Origin: AB-137-C09 sp964458185
Lineage (GTDB): Bacteria > Pseudomonadota > Zetaproteobacteria > Mariprofundales > Mariprofundaceae
DNA length: 51,335 nt
NCBI GenBank assembly: GCA_964458185.1
Contig: CAYWFG010000016.1
Location: 1 to 51,335 of the forward strand
Reading direction: 5' to 3'
Below, in pieces: positions 8,100 through 16,944 of this stretch. Positions within the stretch are counted from its first letter, which is position 1, and each line of letters begins with the position of its first letter. Below the pieces are notes generated by a model. That model saw only the letters and a list, made by a program, of their open reading frames with translations, was not told the DNA's origin and did not search any database. Both the position numbers and the translations under genes were made by a program.

Positions 8100-9288
8100 C
8101 ATTCCTGAAGCCTTGCTACAATGCTTGCATCATCAGCTTGGGCTTAATCCAAGCAGCATCAACAAACAATCGTTAATCAATGCTGTACGCTACCGCATGC
8201 GCCTATGCAAATTGGATGACCCCCATCATTACACCACCATCGTGCAGCAAAATCAGGATGAATTTTTGCAATTGATTGAAAAAATCGTTGTGCCAGAAAC
8301 AAGTTTTTTTCGTCATGCCGCAGCATTTGTTCATTTACGCAATGTAACAAAAAAGCATCAAGAACAAAAAACACTCTTACGTATTTTATGCATCCCATCA
8401 TCAACAGGTGAAGAGCCTTATTCTATTGCCATGTGTTTATTGGATCATGGATGGCATAATGACGACTTCACTATTGATGCATTGGATGTGAGCAGTGGTG
8501 CCTTAGCTCGCGCCAAAACAGGGCTTTATCAACAATACTCATTTCGTGGTGAAATGATTCAGCAATACATGCACTTTTTTACTAAAACAGCCAAGGGTTA
8601 TCAAATAGAAGAGAACGTCAAAGCATGCGTTCGCTTTCATCAACGGAATATACTGGATTCAGACTACTTGTTAACACTGGGGCATTACCCGATTATTTTT
8701 TGCCGCAATTTATTGATTTATCTACATAAAAAGGCACGCTGTAAAGTAGCAGACACATTAAGCACCCTACTGGAGCAAGATGGCACGTTGTTTGCAGGGA
8801 ATGCTGAAAATACTACCGTTTGGCATGATCATTTTATCTCAAGTCGTGTGCCGATGAGTTTTGCCATGCAACATGGCAATCCATTGACAACAACGCGACG
8901 GTTTTCTATTCCGCCAGCACTGTTAAAAAAAGAACCCAGCCAATATCGACCTGCTGCAAAGCCAAAGCCTTCACAAATCACATTAACCACCATGCAAACC
9001 GCTGCCAACAAAAAAGACATGGTGACCGTGATGGAACAATGCCAAACATTACTGGCAAAAGAGCCAAACAATGCAGCCTGTTACTTTCATCTTGCTTTAG
9101 CGCATGCCGCACAAGGCGAAAACAACACGGCGATCAAAAAACTACGCAAAGCCATTTATTTGAAAGCAGATTATCAAGAGGCATTACAACAACTTGCATT
9201 GCTATTAGAAAAACAAGGCGACAGCAAAGCTGCCAAACGTATCAATCAACGTTTACAGATGGTGAAAGAACATGCCAATCATGAATAA
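8092..9288 (+). CDS. wspC: CheR-type receptor methyltransferase with C-terminal TPRs, WspC type
   Basis: This encodes 398 residues. The CheR N-terminal helical domain is followed by a SAM-binding domain with SSTGEEPYSIAM (about residues 103-114) and CRNLLIYLH (about 204-212). Residues from about 295 to the end form tetratricopeptide repeats (AACYFHLALAHAAQGENNTA, YQEALQQLALLLEKQGD), the arrangement of WspC. It would methylate glutamates of WspA using S-adenosylmethionine. The start is TTG at 8092, since no ATG or GTG is available before residue 34. It overlaps wspB by 8 bp and wspD by 17 bp, which suggests translational coupling. Confidence 0.9.
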   Translation: MFSIPEALLQCLHHQLGLNPSSINKQSLINAVRYRMRLCKLDDPHHYTTIVQQNQDEFLQLIEKIVVPETSFFRHAAAFVHLRNVTKKHQEQKTLLRILCIPSSTGEEPYSIAMCLLDHGWHNDDFTIDALDVSSGALARAKTGLYQQYSFRGEMIQQYMHFFTKTAKGYQIEENVKACVRFHQRNILDSDYLLTLGHYPIIFCRNLLIYLHKKARCKVADTLSTLLEQDGTLFAGNAENTTVWHDHFISSRVPMSFAMQHGNPLTTTRRFSIPPALLKKEPSQYRPAAKPKPSQITLTTMQTAANKKDMVTVMEQCQTLLAKEPNNAACYFHLALAHAAQGENNTAIKKLRKAIYLKADYQEALQQLALLLEKQGDSKAAKRINQRLQMVKEHANHE

Positions 9289-9949
9289 ACCACTGGATTG
9301 CTGGAATCATCGCGGCGTATGGGCAAAAGAAAAAAGAGACTGCCCTGAATTAGCGCATTATTCTCATTGCCGAAATTGTTTGGTTTATATTCGTGCAGGT
9401 CGAAAAACACTGGATCAACCTGTCCCCCATCATTATGATATGTCATGGGTGGATACATGGCTAAAAGAACCACAGGATATTCAGGTGTTGCAACAACAAC
9501 GCATTATTGTCTTTTACTTGCATGATCAATACTTTGCATTATCGTTGCTTCAAGTACGCGAAGTATTACCGATCAAAGCACCAACGCCTTTACCGCACAG
9601 TAATACCACAGTGCTGCATGGTTTAACGCATGTGCGTGGGGAAATCTGTTTGTATCTATCGTTGAGCGGTTTTTTATCAATGCCGCATATCGTGATAGAT
9701 GATAACCTAAAGCGAAAACAATTAATTTATAGTAATATTGGTGAACAAACATTGGTTTTTCCTGTTGATTGTATTCATGGCATCATGCCCTACCATGATG
9801 ATCATTTACAGCCGCTCCCTGATAGCCTTCCCACTCAACAACAGCAGCTTGCCAAGGGGCTGATTATGATGGATATTAATGATCAGCCGCAGCATGTTTG
9901 TCTATTAGATACCACTCGCTGGAATCATATTTTGGAGCATTTGCGTTAG
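9272..9949 (+). CDS. wspD: CheW-like coupling protein with N-terminal Cys motif, WspD type
   Basis: This encodes 225 residues. The N-terminal segment holds four cysteines in the order C-W-N-H-x-G-V-W, then R-D-C-P, then H-C-R-N-C-L-V-Y, a signature of WspD and related coupling proteins; its role is not known. A CheW domain follows (IIVFYLHDQYFALSLLQVRE, GEICLYLSLSG, LVFPVDCIHGI). It would couple the receptor to WspE. The start is ATG at 9272, with another ATG three codons later. It overlaps wspC by 17 bp. Confidence 0.87.
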   Translation: MPIMNKPLDCWNHRGVWAKEKRDCPELAHYSHCRNCLVYIRAGRKTLDQPVPHHYDMSWVDTWLKEPQDIQVLQQQRIIVFYLHDQYFALSLLQVREVLPIKAPTPLPHSNTTVLHGLTHVRGEICLYLSLSGFLSMPHIVIDDNLKRKQLIYSNIGEQTLVFPVDCIHGIMPYHDDHLQPLPDSLPTQQQQLAKGLIMMDINDQPQHVCLLDTTRWNHILEHLR

Positions 9950-9951
9950 CC

Positions 9952-12180
9952 ATGGATTACAGTCAATTTTCTATGCATGATTTGTTTCGCCTAGAGGCTG
10001 AAACACAACTGGCAATATTATCTGAAGGTATTCTACAAACCGACTCTGCCAATCAACCCAATGATAGCCTTCTCGAAGGCATGATGCGAGCTGCTCACTC
10101 ACTGAAAGGCGCAGCACGGATTATTCAATTAAACGGCGCTGTCACCATTGCGCATCAATTAGAAGATGCATTCGTTGCCATGCAAAAAGGGCGCATTGCT
10201 TGGCAATCGGCTTATGTCTCACCCATGTTGTCGGCCGTTGATTTATTGCAGCAATGGGCAGACGAGAAAACACCTGAAGCCAAGCATGTTGAAGATATAT
10301 TACAAACACTAACCACCCTTGCCAACGGGGGCATGAGTGAAGCAGCAAGCAGTTTGGATGACTTACTGTCGATAAAAGAAGAAAAAACGAAGCCAACCTT
10401 GCCAACAAGCAATGACACAAAGACGACCCAAACATCAGCATCTCAAGTGCGCATTAGCCCCCAACAAATTGAACAAATGTTGGGCATGGCAAACGAAATC
10501 CAGACTGAATGGCAATGGTTACAACCTTTAACCCCTAGCCTACAGCAAGTAAAACGTCACACTTATGACACACTGCAAGAAATGGATGAGTTAGAAGAAG
10601 CCATCAACGCATTAACTGGCAGCAATAAAAATAAAGCCATGCGCACACTTTTGCATGCAAGCAGCATGCTAAGACGTGCACATCATACGGTCAGTGATGG
10701 CTTACTTCGATTGGAGCAATACAACCGAACTGTTTTTCATCTATCTCAACGCTTGCATGATGTTACCATCGCCAGTCGCATGCAGCCCTTTGCTGATGCT
10801 GTTCAGGGGCTTACACGCATGGTCTATGATTTGGGGCTGCAATTAGAAAAGCCCGTAAAACTAACTATTCAAGGGGAAAACACCCTTGTTGACCGAGAAA
10901 TTTTAGAAAAGATAAAAGTGCCATTGCAACAATTATTGCGCAACGCTGTTGACCATGGCATTGATGATAGCACCACACGGTTAATGGCAGGTAAAAATGC
11001 CGAAGGGCATATTCGTTTAGAAGCACGGCACCAATCAGGCATGCTTAAAATCATCGTTGCTGACGATGGTGATGGCATTAACTTAGAAAAATTACGCGCT
11101 CGAATTATTGAACGAGGGCATGCCAATGCCGATATGGTAGCACGCATGCATGAGGCGGAGTTGATTTCTTTTTTGTTCCTTCCTGGCTTTAGCATGCGCG
11201 ATCATGTGAGTGAAATATCAGGGCGCGGCGTAGGGCTTGATGTCGTTGATATGGCAGTGCGCGATGTTCAGGGGGTGATTCACGTTGAAAATACTCCCCA
11301 ACAAGGGACAACCTTTGAACTTCATCTGCCAGTATCATTGGCTGTGACCCGCGCCTTGCATATTAAAGTTGGCGAGCAATCTTATGCGATACCATTGGCG
11401 CGGTTACAAGGTACACTACAAGTCAATCATGATGCATTACAATACACCGATGGACAACCCTATATTTACCATCAAGATCAATACACTGCCTTGCTTTTGG
11501 CATCAACCTTGCTTAGTGCTGTAAGTATGGGCATCAACACATCATCTTACCCCGTGCTGTTACTGGGTTCAGCGCAGCAACGTGTTGGCTTAATTGTCGA
11601 TGCTTTTGTTGGCATTGTTGATCTGGTTGAAAAACCTTTGCCCAAAGTCTTGGGAAATATCCCTGATATTAGTTCTTGTGCCGTGCTGCCTGATGGCAGT
11701 TTGTTGTATATGCTTGATACCCAAGATATTACCCACAATAGCACGCGATTTATTACTGCGCTGCAACATAAACCTATAAAAAACAACAAGAAATCAACAT
11801 CAAGCTTGCGTATTCTTGTCGCTGATGATTCCATCACTGTGCGCGAAACCGAACGAAAATTATTGCATGCCGTTGGTTACGATGTTGATGTCGCTGTTGA
11901 TGGCGTTGATGCTTGGAATATGTTGTGTGCAAAACGATATGATTTATTGATTACTGATGTTGATATGCCGCATTTAGATGGCATCGAATTGCTGCAACGC
12001 TTGCGCGAAGATGGCCGCTTTGCCACACTTCCCGTTATTGTGGTATCCTATAAAGAAAATGAAGAAGATCGTATGCGTGGATTAGATGCAGGTGCTGATG
12101 TGTATTTAAGCAAAAGCAGCTTCGATGATAATTCGCTATTGATGCGCGTGAATGAATTAATTGGGGAAGCACCCTCATGA
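9952..12180 (+). CDS. wspE: hybrid chemotaxis kinase CheA-REC, WspE type
   Basis: This encodes 742 residues from the ATG at 9952, two bases after the wspD stop; a longer in-frame reading from 9898 lies inside wspD and is unlikely. Domains in order are Hpt with phosphorylatable His49 (RAAHSLKGAARI), dimerisation helices, HATPase (N box LLRNAVDHGID, G1 VADDGDGI, G2 SGRGVGLDVV), CheW-like domain (about 450-600) and a C-terminal receiver domain with DD625-626 and phosphoacceptor Asp669 (LLITDVDMP). In the Wsp system WspE phosphorylates its own receiver, WspF and the diguanylate cyclase WspR. WspR is not encoded next to this operon. The stop overlaps wspF (ATGA). Confidence 0.93.
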   Translation: MDYSQFSMHDLFRLEAETQLAILSEGILQTDSANQPNDSLLEGMMRAAHSLKGAARIIQLNGAVTIAHQLEDAFVAMQKGRIAWQSAYVSPMLSAVDLLQQWADEKTPEAKHVEDILQTLTTLANGGMSEAASSLDDLLSIKEEKTKPTLPTSNDTKTTQTSASQVRISPQQIEQMLGMANEIQTEWQWLQPLTPSLQQVKRHTYDTLQEMDELEEAINALTGSNKNKAMRTLLHASSMLRRAHHTVSDGLLRLEQYNRTVFHLSQRLHDVTIASRMQPFADAVQGLTRMVYDLGLQLEKPVKLTIQGENTLVDREILEKIKVPLQQLLRNAVDHGIDDSTTRLMAGKNAEGHIRLEARHQSGMLKIIVADDGDGINLEKLRARIIERGHANADMVARMHEAELISFLFLPGFSMRDHVSEISGRGVGLDVVDMAVRDVQGVIHVENTPQQGTTFELHLPVSLAVTRALHIKVGEQSYAIPLARLQGTLQVNHDALQYTDGQPYIYHQDQYTALLLASTLLSAVSMGINTSSYPVLLLGSAQQRVGLIVDAFVGIVDLVEKPLPKVLGNIPDISSCAVLPDGSLLYMLDTQDITHNSTRFITALQHKPIKNNKKSTSSLRILVADDSITVRETERKLLHAVGYDVDVAVDGVDAWNMLCAKRYDLLITDVDMPHLDGIELLQRLREDGRFATLPVIVVSYKENEEDRMRGLDAGADVYLSKSSFDDNSLLMRVNELIGEAPS

Positions 12181-13229
12181 GTTTACGTATTGCATTAGCC
12201 AGCTCCAGCGATGCTGATTTGCGTTTATTACACCGTATTATTGACGGCAAAGATGGCAATGAAATCATTTGGAAAACAGACAATGGCATGGATGTGATCC
12301 AACGTGTTCGCCTTGATCCGCCCGATTTGTTGTTGATGGATTTAACCTTGCCAATCATGAGTAGTGTGCAAGCCACGCGACAAATTATGGCAGATTTTCC
12401 TTGTGCAATTTTAATCGTTAGTCCATCGCTAGGGCATGAAACTCAAGCCTTGGCTTTTGATATTTTAAATGCTGGTGCCTTAGACGTATTACGTCACCCT
12501 TTAAAAGGGGATGAATGTGCTAAAATACTGCTAGAGAAAATTGCTAATTTAGATTCATTCATTCATGCGACACAAAAAAGATCTACCTTAGGCACACAAG
12601 CAATCGCAGGTGGAACATCACGGGTGAAGATCCCTGAACGCAACAAAAAAAACCTTTTGGCAATTGCTGCATCAACGGGAGGGCCTGCTGCTGTGGTTGC
12701 TGTCCTCAAAGGTTTAGGTGCGGTTATTCCATGGGCTGTAGTGGTGGTTCAACATGTTGATCCACGTTTTTCTCGTGGCTTGGAACATTGGCTAAATGAA
12801 CAAGTGCCAATGCCTGTGGTCACGGCGAAGGTTGCGGGGCAGTTGCGTGCAGGAACTGTCTATTTGGCTTCAGGTCATAGCCATTTGATTATCAACGCAC
12901 GACAAACATTGGATTATCAAGCCAATGATAAAAACCTATCGTTTTGCCCATCGGCTGATATTTTTTTCAACAGTATGGTTGAACACTGGCAAGGCAATGC
13001 AATGGGTGTATTATTAACAGGCATGGGGCGAGATGGCGCACAAGGGCTAAAGCGTATCCGTGAAAATAAATGGCATACCATTGCACAAGATGAGGCAACT
13101 TCTAAAGTCTATGGCATGCCAAAAGCTGCCGCACGACTTGATGCTGCGATTGAAATTTTGCCCCTACAACATATCAGTCTTTCACTGCGACAAAAAATGG
13201 GAATAAAACGTGCAATTACCCGACGATAG
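12177..13229 (+). CDS. wspF: CheB-type receptor methylesterase, WspF type
   Basis: This encodes 350 residues. A receiver domain (1-120) precedes a CheB methylesterase domain with catalytic Ser166 (AASTGGP), His193 (VVQHVDP) and Asp287 (GMGRDGAQG). It would demethylate or deamidate WspA and dampen the signal; in pseudomonads loss of WspF locks the pathway on. The receiver keeps the phosphoacceptor Asp55 (LLLMDLTLP), but the acidic pair that binds Mg2+ is replaced by serines (LASSSDAD), and the usual lysine near 107 is histidine. Phospho-control may therefore be altered. It overlaps wspE by 4 bp. Confidence 0.92.
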   Translation: MSLRIALASSSDADLRLLHRIIDGKDGNEIIWKTDNGMDVIQRVRLDPPDLLLMDLTLPIMSSVQATRQIMADFPCAILIVSPSLGHETQALAFDILNAGALDVLRHPLKGDECAKILLEKIANLDSFIHATQKRSTLGTQAIAGGTSRVKIPERNKKNLLAIAASTGGPAAVVAVLKGLGAVIPWAVVVVQHVDPRFSRGLEHWLNEQVPMPVVTAKVAGQLRAGTVYLASGHSHLIINARQTLDYQANDKNLSFCPSADIFFNSMVEHWQGNAMGVLLTGMGRDGAQGLKRIRENKWHTIAQDEATSKVYGMPKAAARLDAAIEILPLQHISLSLRQKMGIKRAITRR

Positions 13230-14151
13230 CGCAGGTCAACGGTTGGATCATGTACTCACAGCTTTAACCGATTACTCACGCGGACGCATCCAACAATTAC
13301 TAAAAGACGGGGCTATTTTAGTTAATCAACGCTCTGCCAAAGCATCATCTCGGGTGCGTGGTGGTGAGATAGTGTATATTCCTGAAGTAATCACCAAAAC
13401 ATTAACGCTACAACCCGAAGCGATTCCTCTGGATATTTTATACGAAGATGAAGCCCTGCTAGTGGTCAACAAAGCATCTGGTATGGTGGTACACCCATCC
13501 TGTGGTCATGAGTCTGGCACATTGGTTCACGCATTATTGCACCACTGCCCCAACCTACCTGGCATTAACGGCGTAGAACGTCCCGGTATTGTTCACCGTC
13601 TAGATAAAGACAGTTCTGGTGCTTTGGTCGTTGCCAAAACAGAAGCGGCCCATGTAGGTTTGTCTGACTTGTTTGCCCGCCATGATATTCAGCGAGAGTA
13701 TTTGGCATGGTGTCGGGGCGCACCACCGTGGCCTCAAAAGCATATTGAAACCATGATCGGTCGTCATCCTCATCATCGGCAAAAAATGAGTGTGCTGCCT
13801 GACCAGAGTACGCGAGGGCGTTTGGCCATCACCGATGCAGTCCGAGAGCAGGTATTTAAACATGGTTTTAGCCGCATGCGACTAACCTTACACACAGGAC
13901 GAACCCATCAAATTCGCGTTCACCTTGCCGATACACAACTGCCGATCCTCGGTGATACGGTGTACGCTAGATCATTCAACCCTGCTGCCCACTTGCCAAT
14001 AAACCTACGCGCAGCATTGGCTGCATTAACGCGCCAAGCATTGCATGCCGAGGTACTTGGTTTTGTTCACCCCATCAGCCAAGAAACCATTCATTGCGCA
14101 GCACCGCTACCCAATGATTTGCAACGGCTTGATCTGGCTTTGCGAGAGTAA
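13210..14151 (+). CDS. rluD: RluA/RluD-family 23S rRNA pseudouridine synthase
   Basis: This encodes 313 residues. An N-terminal S4 RNA-binding domain (about 1-65: QRLDHVLTAL ... GRIQQLLKDGAILVNQ) is followed by the pseudouridine synthase domain with the catalytic aspartate in HRLDKDSSGAL and the conserved LHTGRTHQIRVH. Size and architecture fit RluD, which modifies helix 69 of 23S rRNA; RluC and other RluA-family members cannot be excluded. The start is GTG at 13210, 20 bp inside the wspF end. It thus occupies the slot after wspF where wspR sits in pseudomonads. Confidence 0.87.
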   Translation: MQLPDDSAGQRLDHVLTALTDYSRGRIQQLLKDGAILVNQRSAKASSRVRGGEIVYIPEVITKTLTLQPEAIPLDILYEDEALLVVNKASGMVVHPSCGHESGTLVHALLHHCPNLPGINGVERPGIVHRLDKDSSGALVVAKTEAAHVGLSDLFARHDIQREYLAWCRGAPPWPQKHIETMIGRHPHHRQKMSVLPDQSTRGRLAITDAVREQVFKHGFSRMRLTLHTGRTHQIRVHLADTQLPILGDTVYARSFNPAAHLPINLRAALAALTRQALHAEVLGFVHPISQETIHCAAPLPNDLQRLDLALRE

Positions 14152-14163
14152 AGGCTATAAACA

Positions 14164-14308
14164 GGCTTCCCTTGTAAGACGGGACAACCTGCAACTAAAA
14201 AAGCAAAGCTAATCTATAATTTTTGTTGCAATATGATGGATCAGCAGTGATTTTCTAACATGCTGTAACCCCTTGATTCTATTGCTGTCCCGTCTTAAAA
14301 GGGAAGCC
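14164..14308. repeat. 145-bp element bounded by 23-bp inverted repeats
   Basis: The left arm 14164-14186 (starting GGCTTCCCTTGTAAG) and the right arm 14286-14308 are inverted repeats with one mismatch in 23 bp. They enclose 99 bp, which includes a second small inverted pair (TGCAAC 14190-14195 / GTTGCA 14225-14230). The layout suggests a miniature inverted-repeat element or a structured RNA. No ORF is evident in it, and no exact target-site duplication is seen (flanks share only an AAACA-like sequence). It lies between rluD and the tRNA-Val promoter. Confidence 0.65.
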
Positions 14309-14321
14309 AAAACACTGCCAG

Positions 14322-14350
14322 TTGCTATCGGCGGGTGAATTTTGTATAGT
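14322..14350 (+). promoter_or_regulatory. sigma70 promoter of tRNA-Val
   Basis: TTGCTA (14322-14327) and TATAGT (14345-14350) are separated by exactly 17 nt, followed by TCGCGTCC, a GC-rich discriminator suited to stable-RNA control. It lies 47 nt upstream of the tRNA. Confidence 0.7.
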
Positions 14351-14397
14351 TCGCGTCCTTCTGACGAGGGGCTTCTTTTTCCCTTTTTGATGATTCT

Positions 14398-14472
14398 TGG
14401 CGCGTAGCTCAGTGGGAGAGCACCACCCTGACACGGTGGGGGTCGACGGTTCAATCCCGCCCGCGCCAACCA
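14398..14472 (+). tRNA. tRNA-Val(GAC)
   Basis: A 75-nt cloverleaf. The acceptor TGGCGCG pairs with CGCGCCA, T8-A9 precede the D-arm, the anticodon stem CCACC/GGTGG encloses loop CTGACAC (anticodon GAC, valine), and the T-loop is TTCAATC. There is one A-C mismatch in the T stem. CCA is encoded. Confidence 0.95.
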
Positions 14473-14581
14473 TTCTTTTATTCAACTTTTTCATTCATGC
14501 ATCTTTTTTGGTATAGGTTTGCTATTGTAGCAGACTCTTTCTAGCTTAGGCACTGCTTTTTTGTCTGCTTAGGAGGCTTTC

Positions 14582-15007
14582 ATGCTGGCTTATCGTTTAT
14601 CTATTGTATTATGTTCTTTGTTGATGGTCTTTGTCACTTCTTCGATAGCATCGGCAGATGATCGCGTCATGCCTCCCCCAGAGCATGATGGCAACAAGGT
14701 GTTAACAGAAAAGAACGCAGCACGACACGTTGCGGTAGAGCCTGAAGCAGTTGATTTAAAAAAAGAATTAGTGCCTGATAACATCGGGAAAGATGTGCAA
14801 ATACGCGCTTATGTGCGCAAAACAGACCAAGCCAAGGTTAGTGAATATTCGATGCATGGGCGTGTATATATGGTGAAAGTGCAGCCTGCGGGCAATACGC
14901 CTGCATATTATTTATACGATGAAGATGGTGATGGTAATTTCTCCAAGCGTTTACCTGCCAACTACAAAAGACTCAATCCACCTGTGTGGGTGTTGAAAAA
15001 GTTTTAA
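14582..15007 (+). CDS. DUF2782 family exported protein
   Basis: This encodes 141 residues with an N-terminal signal peptide (about 1-25, ending SIASA). The C-terminal half carries the DUF2782 pattern: a conserved core with VSEYSMHGRVYMVKVQP, the acidic YYLYDEDGDGNFSK and a closing PPVWVLKKF. DUF2782 proteins are small periplasmic proteins of unknown function found mostly in gammaproteobacteria. The ATG is preceded by a near-perfect AGGAGG six bases upstream. It lies 109 nt after tRNA-Val and 38 nt before the O-antigen ligase-like gene, with which it may be cotranscribed. Confidence 0.8.
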   Translation: MLAYRLSIVLCSLLMVFVTSSIASADDRVMPPPEHDGNKVLTEKNAARHVAVEPEAVDLKKELVPDNIGKDVQIRAYVRKTDQAKVSEYSMHGRVYMVKVQPAGNTPAYYLYDEDGDGNFSKRLPANYKRLNPPVWVLKKF

Positions 15008-15045
15008 TTGTTTTTTTAAAATAACTTTATTTTTTTGGAGTTTTC

Positions 15046-16944
15046 ATGCCGCATTGGCGTAGATTTTTAACTAAACCTTGGCTGCTTGCCAGTATGCCGC
15101 TGTTGTTTTTTCCCTTCATGATCAATGTGCGGGTGTTCCCTTTTATTGCCCCCAATGAAGAACCCAAATGGGCATTGTTAATGGCCTGTGGTGTATTGAT
15201 TGCGATCATATTTGCACTATTGTTACGGGTTCGCCGTGAGTCGATGCAACTTCGTTTTCATTGGTCAGTTTTTGCGATCATAGGCTTTTATACCTTGTTA
15301 TTTATCGGTATTTGGTTGGGGCCTAACACCACAGAAGGTCTGATTCGTTTTGCTTTTTGGGTGGCGTGTTTGGCAGTATGGTTAGCCACACTCTACGGAC
15401 GGCGCGGCCTGCCTTATTATACGGATGCCGTTTGTTGGTTGGTGAGTCTAGGCTCACTGGTGTTTTCCATTCGTTATTGGTTTGGTTATATTGATTACGG
15501 TAAACCTAATTACAATATATCGGTACTTTTTTCACCCATTGGTCATATTAACTTTACAGGCGATGCTTTGGTGATATTGGTTCCTGTGATTGCATGGATG
15601 TTAGGCTATTACAAACAACCTGTATTGCGTTTGTTAAACTGGGTGTCACTGATTAGCATGTTGACCATGTTACTGGTGGCATCAAGTCGTGGTGCTTTGG
15701 GCGGCATGGCAGCGGGTGCATTGGTATTTGCAGTGATTGCCTTGCGCCATCATGAGCTTGCACTTCGCACCGCTTGGCAATCTTTTGAGCATTATTTTCC
15801 TGTATTATTGATTGGCTCGGCGATGATTATTTCCGTGATTACTTATTACCAACTGCCTTTTCATTACCGTGATTTAGGGCGTGTCTCTGCTACCTTTAAA
15901 GCATCAGGGGATATTCAACCTGGTAATCTAACCCCTAATGTACCGCAACCACCACTCGCTGAAATGTGGGATCAATTGCGACCCGTATTGAGTACACGAA
16001 CGCCTATTTATGCATCATCGTCGGCAATGATTGCTGATGCGCCGTGGTTAGGGCAAGGAACAGGAAACTTTTTTACAGTATACCCCGCTTACAGCAATCA
16101 CTTCCCTGATTTTCGTGACCCTTTAAGCTCTGCCCGCACTTTTACCACCAACCCTCACAATGCTATTTTGCAAATCATGACCCAAAACGGTCTGATTTCA
16201 GTGTTGTTGTTTACAAGCCTGTTGGTCTTCCTTTGGTTTCGTTTGATGACGGCTCTATGGCAGCGTTGGGACGTGTGGCATGCCAGTGGCGTGATTGCGA
16301 TTACGGCGGCTTTGTTTGATGCCATGTTTAATCACGTCTTTTTTAACCCTGCCAGCATGTTTGTCTTTGCCTTTTTTGGTGCTTTATGGTGGGGCAGCAT
16401 GGCAGTATTGCCTGCAACAAAAAATATCAGTTTCAAGATCAGCCACGCATGGGGGAAACCCTTGGCGGTGATGGTGTTGGTGGTGGCATTGCTGCTGTCT
16501 ATTTGGCCTACCCGTTGGATCATTTCAGAGTATTACGCAGGTCAAGGCATGATGTATATGCGCTACCCAACGATTGCAGCACAAAAAAATGCCACAGCTT
16601 ACGAATGGGATAAAGATAATTTCCGTGCGGTGTTTGGCGTAGCACAAGCTGCCTATCAACAAAAACGCTTTGCTGATGCCATTGCTTATTTAACCCATTT
16701 TGAAAAAATCTACCCTTACAATGCGCCAGCATTGAATATGTTGGCAGCCGCCTACATGGTGACAGGCGATTTTACCAACGCCAAGGCAACGCTAGAGCGC
16801 ACATTGGCAGTACTGCCTGATTTTGATATGGCACAGCAAAACTTGCAGCGGGTCAATATGGCATTGCAACAACAACGCTTGCAATTACAACGTCAACAAG
16901 CTGCCGCTAGGCAACACAATAACGCCCCACCGCAACAACAATGA
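15046..16944 (+). CDS. O-antigen ligase/polymerase family membrane protein with C-terminal TPR
   Basis: This encodes 632 residues. Roughly a dozen TM segments span residues 10-490 and flank a large periplasmic loop containing TRTPIYASSSAMIADAPWLG and GNFFTVYPAYSNHFPDF, the Wzy_C/WaaL-type signature. Residues from about 515 form tetratricopeptide repeats (FADAIAYLTHFEKIYPYNAP, FTNAKATLERTLAVLPDF), and the end is glutamine-rich (over ten Gln in the last 30). Such proteins join or polymerise lipid-linked glycans on the periplasmic side, as O-antigen ligases or protein glycosyltransferases; the substrate is unknown. A TTGGAG ribosome-binding site precedes the ATG. The stop overlaps the next gene (ATGA). 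Confidence 0.82.
   Translation: MPHWRRFLTKPWLLASMPLLFFPFMINVRVFPFIAPNEEPKWALLMACGVLIAIIFALLLRVRRESMQLRFHWSVFAIIGFYTLLFIGIWLGPNTTEGLIRFAFWVACLAVWLATLYGRRGLPYYTDAVCWLVSLGSLVFSIRYWFGYIDYGKPNYNISVLFSPIGHINFTGDALVILVPVIAWMLGYYKQPVLRLLNWVSLISMLTMLLVASSRGALGGMAAGALVFAVIALRHHELALRTAWQSFEHYFPVLLIGSAMIISVITYYQLPFHYRDLGRVSATFKASGDIQPGNLTPNVPQPPLAEMWDQLRPVLSTRTPIYASSSAMIADAPWLGQGTGNFFTVYPAYSNHFPDFRDPLSSARTFTTNPHNAILQIMTQNGLISVLLFTSLLVFLWFRLMTALWQRWDVWHASGVIAITAALFDAMFNHVFFNPASMFVFAFFGALWWGSMAVLPATKNISFKISHAWGKPLAVMVLVVALLLSIWPTRWIISEYYAGQGMMYMRYPTIAAQKNATAYEWDKDNFRAVFGVAQAAYQQKRFADAIAYLTHFEKIYPYNAPALNMLAAAYMVTGDFTNAKATLERTLAVLPDFDMAQQNLQRVNMALQQQRLQLQRQQAAARQHNNAPPQQQ

Noticed and set aside
9898..9951. 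N-terminal extension of WspE
   Set aside because: It lies inside wspD, and the Hpt domain starts properly from the ATG at 9952.
14164..14308. Simple rho-independent terminator of rluD
   Set aside because: The loop is 99 bp and there is no T tract after the right arm.
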